Shown in pieces: positions 25,001 through 37,000 of a DNA stretch of 64,000 bases (within the stretch, counting starts at the first letter, position 1; the number at the start of each line of letters is the position of its first letter). Origin of the DNA: Alitta virens (taxonomy: Eukaryota; Annelida; Polychaeta; Phyllodocida; Nereididae). The position numbers and the translations under genes are program-made. The notes under the pieces are model-generated. The model was not told the origin of the DNA and made no database searches. It saw only the letters and a list, made by a program, of their open reading frames with translations. The stretch covers positions 3,562,001-3,626,000 of the forward strand of contig OW028577.1 in the NCBI GenBank assembly GCA_932294295.1, written 5' to 3'.

Positions 25001-28000
25001 CAAATATGGCATCTCTCCGCTAAAGCCAAACTGAAAAGTTGGCAGCAATAATTCCGTTCAAAGTTGCAATTTCATTGAAAAGCATTTGCAATTCACCAGA
25101 AGATAGATCAATAACTGGGAGGAAAATATTTGAGGTGGTTGATAATCCGACTAAAGGAAATGTTAACTAGCTTGGGTGCCTAAGCATTGAATTCAAAGTC
25201 ACAGAGTAAGGATTCGAGATGAAAGTACAATGACTTGAGATCTGGAAGAGAGACATCACACATACTTCAAACAGGATGGAACACAATGGAAAAATACAAA
25301 GAAATACACGAACATTTGCATGCAAAAATGCAAGAAACTGCACAAATGCATTTGTAGAACCTTCAAGAAAATACAGAAAGATTTAAAGAAAGGCATACGG
25401 GAACAAAATGACACAGAACATACAGCAGGAAAAGGCAGATTTAAAACTGATATAATTAACGTCTGTTATTGCGAGAGCTATAAAGGCATATATTATTGAA
25501 AGAAAAGAGGGACAGGTTTTGGAGAAGACAGAAAACAGACCAAAAGGAAAATGATAACAAGAAAGGATGTTGAAATTTGCCTGCATACAAGGCAAAGTTC
25601 TGCAGTGTAAAAACCAGCACTATTACAAAACAGAAACACAGAAAAAAGGCAAGTAAGACAATGTTTAGGACTAAGTCAGAGTACTAATAAGTAGTAATGA
25701 TAAAACACTTCATTTAAAGGCAGAGTAAAATAACAATCAATACTACATGGCCAAATGTGCCACGTGCGTTTTCCATGAGAAGGATAAAAGCATGGAAAAT
25801 GCATGGTTTTTGCCTAATTAAAATGAGGTGAAAACCATGCATTTTCCATGCGTTTATCCAAACGCATGGAAAACGCACGCAGCACATTTGGCCATGTATC
25901 ACAAAGGCTATTATATGACAACAATAAGAAAACAACAAATAAGACAAGATAAAAAAAATCACAGTTAGCAAATATTACAGGAGCACGCAGTATTATCGAT
26001 TCCCGGTCGAGCCTATGTTGGCTGTTTCATCCTTTGTCTCATTGTCATGGTCCCTACCTGTCCTAATTAGCCCATCAGGTGCATAAATACAGGACGTAAA
26101 GCTCTGAACCACCACCACCACACATGCACATTAGTCAGACTCACTTATAACGAAATACTTGGGAATGTCATAAAGTATTCTAGGGAACCAGTTTTGTAAT
26201 ATGAGAGTCTGGTGCTGGATGATGACTTAGTTCTAACTGGATTTTCGCTATAATTAAGCATTCTCGCTGTAAACGGGTTCCACTGTTATGACACTGATAT
26301 GAAGATTTTCGTAAGCTGTCATTTATACGATATTACTACAAAACAAAACCATAGCTGCACATGTATTAGATATGATCAGTCTGTCCCAGGAGATCTAAAG
26401 TGTCTGGAGACAAACAAAATCAATTGTAATGTTTCTTTCTTATTACTTTAGGGTGAATAACCAATAGCGCCTTAAACATCAACACCAGAAATTCTAGCAA
26501 GATGGAAAATATCAATGTGACTCAGCTGCCGCCAGGGATTTCAAAATGGCTAACTGAAAAATGCAGAAATTATGTTATTGCGAACTGTTCTGGGCTCATT
26601 ATCTTCATGGCACGTTTAGTCTTCTCCAAGCCATCCCACAAGAACATTCTTCAAGAACATGTCAGCTTTAAGTCTAATGCCAAATATGGCATCTCTCCGC
26701 TAAAGCCAAACTGAAAAGTTGGCAGCAATAATTCCGTTTTAAGTTGCAATTTCATTGAAAAGCATTTGCAATTCACCAGAAGATGGATCAATAACTGAGA
26801 GGAAAATATTTGAGGTGGTTGATAATCCGACTAAAGGAAATGTTAACTAGCTTGGGTGCCTAAGCATTGAAATTCAAAGTCACAGAGTTAGGATTCGAGA
26901 TGAAAGTGCAATGACTTGAGATCTGGAAGCAGAGAGACATCACACATACTTCTAACAGGATGGAACACAATGGGAAAATACAAAGAAATACACGAAAACA
27001 TTTGTATGCAAAAATGCAAGAAACAGCACAAATGCATTTGTAGAACCTTCAAGAAAATACAGAAAGATTTAAAGAAAAGCATGTGGGAACAAAATGACAC
27101 AGAACATACAGCAGGAAAAGGCAGATTTAAAACTGATATAATTAACGTCTGTTATTGCGAGAGCTATAAAGGCATATATTATTGAAAGAAAAGAGGGACA
27201 GGTTTTGGAGAAGACAGAAAACAGACCAAAAGGAAAATGATAACAAGAAAGGATGTTGAAATTTGCCTGCATACAAGGCAAAGTTCTGCAGTGTAAAAAC
27301 CAGCATTATTACAATACAGAAACACAGAAAAAAGGCAATAAAACAATGTTTAGGACTAAGTCAGAGTACTAATAAATAATAATAATAAAACGCTTTATTT
27401 AAAGGCACAGTAAAATAACAATCAATACTACATGGCCAAATGTGCCACGTGCGTTTTCCATGAGAAGGATAAATGCATGGAAAACGCATGGTTTTTGCCT
27501 AATTAAAATGAGGTGAAAACCATGCATTTATCCAAACGCATTGAAAACGCACGCAGCACATTTGGCCATGTAGCACCAAGGCTATTATATGACGAGAACA
27601 ATAAGAAAACAACAAATAAGACAAGATAAAAAAAATCACAGTTAGCAAATATTACAGGAGCACGCAGTATTATAGTTTATTGCCATTTTAATCAGCAAAG
27701 TCATTATTATCTGTACTTAATTATGGAAGAGCCATGTTGATAGGCATAACTAGAGTGGGCAGGTACAATGTCCGGCACTTCAGTTACCAACCTCACCACG
27801 AAGAGACCTGGGACTTTCGATGGCAGTTCAATGGGCCATTGCATATTGTTAGTATACTGTCTCTCATCGCTACGCACGTCTAACGTATTGCCGAACCAAT
27901 TAGTTCAATCTTCACCGCTCTAGATTGCCTAGTAAAAAGCGTATCGAAGACCAAAAGTGGATGGGTTAGTCGTGTAAAAAGTATGGTGAGTTGCTCAAAT

Positions 28001-31000
28001 CAGAATCTGTACACGCCCACGCTGTTAATTAAAATCACTAAAGATGGCATACATAACTGTAGGTTGCTTTTTGAACGATAAGGCTTTATCTCAAATTTGA
28101 ATCATACAAACATCCAGTTTGATTCACAATAGCAAAAATATGTGACATCCAATTTAACTAAAAGTGCTCATTTGTATAATCAAATCATCAATTGTCATTA
28201 GTACCTAATCAAAACCAATAAAAAGTTCTGAGACTTTTTAAGCAACAGTAACTGTAACATTGTTATCCGTTGATTTAAAGAGTGTCTCTGGGCTTTTGCA
28301 CCATGATTCATTGTCTGTCACCAATTAATCTTCAAACGAGGAATAATCCAAATGATTAGGATGACAATAAATCTTCATTCCGTTCAAAGTCAATGCTAAT
28401 CAGTTCGCCAATAAGAAGTGAAATCACAGAAGTTAACTCAAAGGCTTTGTCTCTCTCCAGATGCAATTTCTTCTACCACTAAAAATTATATAAATTTTTA
28501 ATGAGTAAATTAGAACACCCTTAATTATAGCATATCATAAAAGGCTAACATATGCGTTCTTTACAAAAGAAACATGGCAACAAAAAAGTCCTCTTTTTAT
28601 TTCATAATCAGCTGCTTCGGAGACAAGAACGGAAAGTAGTTGGCTATTTCTGGCAAAAATAAAATACAGATGCGATTAACATCGCTTGGTTTTGACACTT
28701 CATTAGTCGAACAAAACGCCATCCGGTCCGCAGTCTGTGATTGGCATCTCAGTATTTCTAAACACATTGTACAGTCAACCCTCATTTATCCGCACACCTT
28801 CGTCCCCCAGTTAACTGTGCGGATAATTGAGGGAAGCGGATAACTGAATATATATAAATGCACTGACTAGATTTGTTCCCAGCCAACTGTGTGCGGATAG
28901 CGAGAGAACCGGATAAGTGAGGTCCGGATAAATGAGGGTTGACTGTATCTTGTTTGGCACACAAAATTTGTTTCTATTAGGCATGAAGAAGAATTGAAGT
29001 ATAGCATAAAATTTACCTAGGAAAGGTAAAGCTGGAATGGTGAAACCAAGCCAGTCGGAAAATCTTTTATCTAAAAAAACATCTTAAACAAGTAGTTAGA
29101 TTTCCGAGTCTGATTTGGTACAGTGTATATATTTTGGTAGTTTTATAGGAAGCACAATATGTCAGACATTCCCGTAAATATTAGTAAAAACGTTTTAGGG
29201 TGACATCCAACAATGGCAAATTACAAGCACAATGAAGCATCTCCACTGACATTTTGAACTCGTTTGCATTGATAAAGTCAAACAATACGTTGTGTATATG
29301 CACATTACAACTTAAAGGGGAACTAATGGAAGTTTGTATGTTAATTTCAAAAGTTCAATTAGATGTTAAATAATATACTGGTGTGAAAGGAAATGTCTTA
29401 AAGGCTGGTTTGATATCGTTTCAAGCCAATTAAAATGCAATTTGCACCAACCGCCTACATGATGCGGGCCGCCATTATTGCACACGGCACACAAGACAGT
29501 GACGTCACTTATGTACACTGCTAGGCCATATATGCATTCAGCCATATGAATCAATTCATAATCCTGTTGATTACAAGCCATTACATTGTTCATTGCAATT
29601 ATAACAAGAACATACAGCACAACATGAAGGGTGGTAATTGCAATTTTTTGGGAATACAGCATAATTATTGCATTGCAATGAGCTTATTTCAAATGTATGT
29701 TGCATTGCTAGAAACATTTAATATAGGCCTACTAGTTTAAAATAAAAAATAATATCAAAAACTCATTTTCAACAAACAATCGCAATTAAGAACTGATCCC
29801 TGTTGTAAACTTTTTATTAAATTTGCAATTTTTCTGCCATACTTCAATTTTCATCCCATCATTATTTCTTAGATTTAGATCTTGTTATTTATATATAAAT
29901 GTCTTTTTTCTTTTTTTTTTCATTAAATAATATATATTTCTTTCTCTGTCTAATTGCTTTGTCTCAAGTCCAATGGCAATTACTTGACACTCAGTAAGAA
30001 CTGCTCTGAAAGTGCAATTAACTGTATCTAAACTGTTGCTGACAGTTTCTCACCTGCTGAATAGTACAACAGTGACGTATTTCCGGTCAGTGCAAAACAC
30101 CAGGAATTTTAAAAATGGCGGCCTCCGTAGTTCACAACACGGAGCTAATAAATGCAGGATATTTCATTACCAGGGCACATATACCATTTATGAATAGCAT
30201 GGAATTGTTTCTATGGACCCAGCTAAAATCTGAGAGGTAAAGTGCAAAAGTGGTTAGTTCCCCTTTAATTCTTTTCAAAATTGTCCTTTTCTTTTACTAA
30301 AGTAGATACTTCAGCATTTTAGGTCTTTTCATTCCTTACATATTGTTGCATTTATGGTAACTTTTTGAAGCACTACAAGAACCTCAATGAATCCTTTCTG
30401 CATTCCACATTTTGCCTGTGTTTTGAAAGTTTCACTCTGTATAATGGAGTACATCAGGGTGCCCAGCTGCATCAGGCTCTTTCAATGTCGACTGCATTAT
30501 ATCTTACATTAAAAGCACAGGCTTTTCCCGAGAGACTCTTTGTGCTGTCTCCATAGAACACGGTCATGCGCACGCACACCAACGCACATAGGAGACAGCG
30601 CAACAGCGGATGACACAAAACAGACAATCTGACAGGAATGCGAAAGATCGTTACAGGCCAACATAACACATTCCCTACTAATAAGAGTGATACATTTCCT
30701 ATTGAATGCATGATGGATATCTTCTTTGCACTCTACATGCTTCATAGGCAAACAATGACAATGGGTACATGGCCAAATGTGCCACATGCATTTACCATGC
30801 GTTTGGGTAAACGCATGGAACACGCATGGTTTTTAGCTAATTATAATGAGGCAAAAACCATGCGGTTATCCATCTCATGGAAAACGCACCTGGCACATTT
30901 GGCCATGTACTATCTAGCTAATTATATCACAACTTATGTGATAGCATATGCAGGAAAGATGATCAGAGATGAAATAGTGGATTCTGGGGTCTAGTGGCTA

Positions 31001-34000
31001 AGGAGCTTGTCAGAAAATCATGAGGTATAGCGGGTTCAAAATCCCACCACGCTATATGGAGGAGTTGGGCAGATCCTCCTGCACTCATTGCCTCACCCCA
31101 CCCAGATGTAATGAGTATTTGGTGATAGCTAGGCAATAGTGGATTTTCACGGAAGGTTCTCTGTATTTCCACCAGGTGGCTAAAACAGAATACTGAAATT
31201 CTATTGGCTGAAAAAGTTCCCGCCCTTGACTGTGATTGGCTGAAGCAAAGTGCATCCAAGCAGCAGTATTTTTAGTGCATTTTAATGTATATTTGACCCT
31301 TTACCATTTAGTTGATTTTTGTTATTTTTCTGAGAAAGTTATATTTATGGAATCAGTTAGTTATTAACTACTCTGTCTGAAAAGCAAAATGAGTAATAAG
31401 AGGGGAGGAAAGACTTATGTCCTGCTGAATTCAGGGCTGTTCAGTGAAAAGACTCTATCACAACACTAATGGCACTGGTGTGAACTCTTAGCCCATATAT
31501 TTAACTCTGTGTTCAAGGCAGAATACTCCCAAGGGTGTTAAGAAAGACCCTAGATTGGCCTGTCAATGGTGTAATTGCAAAGTTGTAGAAAGCATGCGCG
31601 TTGACATTTTACTTGAAACATGTCAATCCATAACATCTATACGGGTTTAACCGGTTATAATACATAATCTTATGAGTATAATTGAGCACGTAGAAACAGT
31701 TAATGGTGGCATAGCAATTCAAAACTCCATGTATGCCATGGTATTAATTGATGGGTGTTGTGGAACAATATCCGAAAAATAGTTATTATAGATGACAGCG
31801 CCTTATGTCTTATAATTCGTTGACAAAAATCAGTACTAAATATAGGAACATATAGCTTTATTTGTTGCCTAGTTTCATAACTATGGCAATGATAATTATC
31901 TGTAAACATGGAATCAAACCACACTGGGCATTCACCTTTTTTATACTTAAACATAAATAATGCAATCATGTACAAATACACTTTGTACACATCTAAAATT
32001 TTCCTTGAATAAATAAGCTGCTATCATCAGCGAATAATATAGGTATGGTTATATTTACAAAAAGAATGAACAATAAAGGGCCCAGAATGGACCCTTGTGG
32101 CACTCCACAATTAATACATGCTGTTTTTTTAATAAGTCCCATTAAAAGATACAAATTGTTTCCTGTTCATCAGATAGTTATTGATTAAATTAAGATGTTC
32201 TTTGACCTAGTTATTGATTAAATTAAGATGTTCTTTGACCTAGTTATTGATTAAAATTAAGATGTTCTTTGACCTAGTTATTGATTAAATTAAGATGTTC
32301 TTTGCTTTATTGACAACGCTGCTTTTCCCATCTTATGGTGAATAGAATCTTTTCACTGAGCAGCCCTGAATTCCGCAAGACACAAGTCTTTCTTCTCCTC
32401 TTTTTACTCAGTTTGCTTTTCAGACAAAAAAAGATCATAACTAACCTGTTCAAGAAGTAAAATTTTCTCAGGGAAATAACAAAAATCAACTGCATGAGAT
32501 TTCAAATATACATTAAAATGCACTGAAAACACTGCTGCTTGGATGCACTTTGCTTCAGCCAATCAGAGTCAAGAGTGGGATGTTTATCAGCCAATAGAAT
32601 TGCAGTATTCTGTCATAGCCACCTGGTGGAAATATATAGAACCTTCTGTGAAAATCCACTATAACATATTGATGGTTGTTTAATCCTTCATCTCATTGCC
32701 ATCACTGTGACAGTTCGATTCCCGGTCGAGCCTAAGTTGGATGGCTGTTTCATCCTCATCTCATTGCCATGGTCCCTGCCTGTCCTACTTAGCCCATCAG
32801 GTGCAGAAATACCAGACGTAAGACCTAATCACACACACACACATGATTCAAAATAAATGTCCACCTGTTTTTCTGTCATATTTTGCCATAAATGGCATGG
32901 AGCTGCCACACAGGAAAGGTGCTGCCTGTGCTGGAGTGGGAGCTGCACGAATTGGACGGAAATGTTAACAACAATTCAAATCCCAACTTTCTGGCTGATA
33001 AAAACACTTCTAGGAAAGAAATAACTAGAAGTTTGCTATATTCTGATTTGTAAATTCTGCTGTTTAAATGTGACCATAACAAATGGCCATATAATGATGA
33101 CAAGAGGGCAAACAATTATCATTGCAAAGATAGGAACCTTGAAGTTAATTTGTACAGAGAGGCGTTCTTATGGGTTAGAAAGTTGGGCTCTGACCTTTTG
33201 GTAACAATTATATCTATTTTGTGCTTCTTAATGACATGTGTGAAAATAAGACCAAACAACAAATGTGCATTTATTTTGAATTACAGTATAATTAGCCCAA
33301 AAGGTGCACCCACCCACCCACCCACCACATTAAGCACAGAGTTTCAGTTACATGTATTGCTTTATCTACTGTTATGAATTTCTAAGTCATCCCTGACGAA
33401 AAACCTTGTGCTCTTTCGGTCAAGAATTTGTGATCAACATTTCCCTGCCGATGCTAACTGTGACGTTAACTAAAAAATATGAAGGAGGTAGATCTGATAA
33501 TCTATTTTATTACCAAAGCAACCCTTCCCCTTATATCAAGTTCCAGCAGATACCAATCTTCCAACTGGCACAGCTGAGTGGCCTGATGGTTAACCGTTAA
33601 CGCATTGGTCAGTTCTTCAAAATGTGCTGTCGGAGATATTATTTTTTATATTCGCTTTAGATGAAAAGGCAGCCAGTAACCAAACGTATAGCTTACACAG
33701 CTGTCGTGTCTATACCTGCCGGAATTACCTATTAATATGTACTACTGAATTAACAGCTAAATATTGCATCAGCATCAGATAGTGCCTTTTTGTTCGATGG
33801 GTCAGTCGCCAATTGATTTACTCAAATATCTTCAAGATTATCCATCACGACATAGAGCTATTGAAATTCAATCATCCTAATACATCCATTTCTTACAGCA
33901 GTTATTGTTGTTGTACAAGCAGTCAGCTAAACACATCCTTAACCAGGATTTCACGCCGCAAGACTTTCTGTCTATGTAGGGCTCTTTATTCTCAAATGAC

Positions 34001-37000
34001 ACAAAAGTGTTTACAGAATAAAGCACACCATGCATATGGATGAAATTCTTCAGCAGACCGACACAAGAGAAATCCATAAAAGCTCAAATTCACAATACGG
34101 CATACTCCGTGAAGCGAGATGGTTAGCCAAGGGAGCTATCATTCAACACTTGAATATACATTCCGATAGCCTTGGAGAAAAGGACATCTCGCTACTTTCC
34201 ATGTTCTTACAAGTTTCATGGGCACACAAATAAATGGAAAGGATACTCATACATTTTCAAGTTTGAACAACCGATACGTGCACACATCTGAAAAATAGCA
34301 TTCACCATATCTAAACTGTGTTTCTGACAGAGGATGATATAGCAAGTCAGTTATGCCAAAGTAGATAAATATAATTCACAAATACAGTTAATTTCATTAA
34401 AAACGGCCTGTCAAATTGAAGCTAGACAAAGCAAGACAACCTTTGCTATACGATACTACCTGGCACTAAACGGAACTGTCTGGCTATAGCTGGCTACTCA
34501 AAGTCAGATCTAAAAGTATATATATGCAGCACCATATGGTGCATAAGTTGAGAGTTACGCATATTTATAATCTTTTATTGAAAAGATGCATGTCGAAGAT
34601 GCCTGTCGATTGCACATACATATTTATGATATATTAGATAAATTTCTTACATTTAACCAGGTTAATATTATTTCAGTGGTGGTAGTTTTGGCAGACTATA
34701 GGCTAGGAGTAGACAGCAGCTGGCTTCAGCCACTTACAGTTATACCATCACTGGCTGAGGATGACTCTTGACTCTGCATTAAACTTAACCACTTTGTAGG
34801 TTTATTTCGCGCAACCTGAGAAACTATCCAAATATTCAGTTTCCTTTGAATGTAGATAAAAAAAAAGTGTGTGAATTGAAGTAACATGATTTGAAGAGGG
34901 TTGTTAAGTTCATGTAGGAAGCAATTCATTTATAAAAGATTGCATTTATAAATGGTATGGCTGGCAGTACCTAAATGTAACGCGAATGTTCTGTTGCAAA
35001 TCCACAAAATTAACACTAGAAATGTAAGGTTTGGTATCCGATTTTATAAAAATTCAAAGTGTATCATCTCAATGATTTAAACAGATGATACCTGGTATAT
35101 CTTCAGTTTTTTTCCATAGTTTCTTGGTCATACCAACTGCTTAGTTATTTATCTTCTATAGATTTCTTAAGCATTTTATAATGAAAATCACAATTATGTG
35201 TGATACAATGGATAACTGACGGCTATATTTCATTTGAATTCAGATTGTGCACTGTCGACTGGTACTTACACATTCGTGAGCATCTGACATAAACAACAAG
35301 AGACAAAGAACCAATTGAGCCTCTTTTTGTCACAAGAGGCTTTTTGAGCACTGCAAATTGAATCCATTAAATGATTCCTGAAACTCTCTACCCCAACACA
35401 TATCTGACAATGTGAAAAACTAGTGGTTTGGCAGCCATTGTGAATATCATGGGAGCCAAGCACAAGTTTGGAAGTCTACAACCAGTCCAGATTACTGTCG
35501 AACATCCTTTCGTAGGCCCAATTAACAATTCTACACTGGTTGCAATGTAGCTTTATAGAAACGAGATAAGAAACTATTACGAGATAAGAATATATACATG
35601 TATATGTGCAAGATACAGATTTTGGCCATTGGAATATGAGCCCACGGGATACATTTGAAGCCTGATTCAGTTAGAAAATAAAAGCAATGATCTTCAGCAG
35701 TCCTTACACCTCATAATCATTATTCCAACACTGCTAATTAATCACTTCATGCAATGATGCATCAGTTTAATCATACAACAGTAAACAATGAAAGCTCTTG
35801 ATATGAGGAATGTACATATATAGCCATACCGTCAAAATTGATAAAGACCATTAGCTGTTGAAAATATAAAAAATCTCTTATACTCCGCTTAGTCTGTTTT
35901 TGCTATTGTTCTAAGCGGGCAATAACCAATGAACAAATGTTAGTTAACTCCCTCCTGAGTGCACACTAAACTTGTCTTGCCTAATAAAGGCAGTAAAAAC
36001 AAACAAACAATCAAACAAATTAGTAAATATGCCTGGAGTACAAGTTAGTTATATTCATCATAGTTGGGAGTTAACTGGCATTTTTGTTGCTTATATCTCT
36101 CTGCCTTCAGTATCTGGATATAACTAACAAAAATGTTAGTTAACTCCCAACTATGATGGATATAACTATTACTTATTTGTCATATACATGTATTGTCCGG
36201 TAGCAGGCTGGAAATGCTGCAGAAAAAACATTTAAATGCCCGATTCTCGAATCTCATACAAATGTGAAACAATTTAGTTGGATACACCATGATTTTGCAT
36301 TTTGTTCCCCCCCCTAATCACTATTCGGCCAGCACTCAACTCAGTCACTCTTTGATATCGCTCCCAAAAAGCCTTTTCATCATCTCCGAATGCCATTGCC
36401 AAGACAGGACCACAGTCAGATAGCGAGCGCATCCCAATAATGCTTGGCTCTCTCGTGTCATCACTACCTGAGGAAGCAATGCGGCATATCTCGACCGTTC
36501 AATTGAACCTTTTGCCAGTCTGCAAAGAAGGAAGTATGACCATCTCTGTCTGGCTGGTTAACAAGATTTGTGGCAGTTGCAGGCCCAAAAATTGATGCAG
36601 CCGTCAATTGGCCAGATAGGAGAATTGGTTATTCATTCTCAAATTGAAAAACTCACAATGGAATGGCCTAAGTATTATACGATTCAATATACTAGTGTAT
36701 TGTATGCACCTATAGTTTGCATCTATTTTTGATAAATTTACCTTCAGGAGATTTCAAATTATTGACAAGATTTTCCATGACTTTGTGCCATCTTTCTTCA
36801 TAGCTGATGGTAAATTCATCATATTCCATGGGTCTAGATCTAGTTGTACTAACAGTCAACATCCAATAAATCGTGTGTGTGTTAAGTATAAAGTGATATA
36901 TTGAAGTAATATTTCCACAAAAGATGACATCGGTTCAACTGTAAGGTTACTTAAACTTCCTTACTATTATTTTCAGTTTCATAAATTTTTTTAGAATCAG

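Noticed and set aside
26916..27185. 89-codon + frame within the duplicated segment
   Set aside because: Not kept open over the same range in the sister copy at 25.2-25.5 kb, so no sign of selection.
36751..36826. Possible additional TBC1D19 exon (minus, MEYDEFTISYEERWHKVMEN..., donor GTAAAT)
   Set aside because: Exons w4 and w5 join in phase 0 and match the family directly; no acceptor in the right phase is evident and the sequence has no counterpart in TBC1D19.
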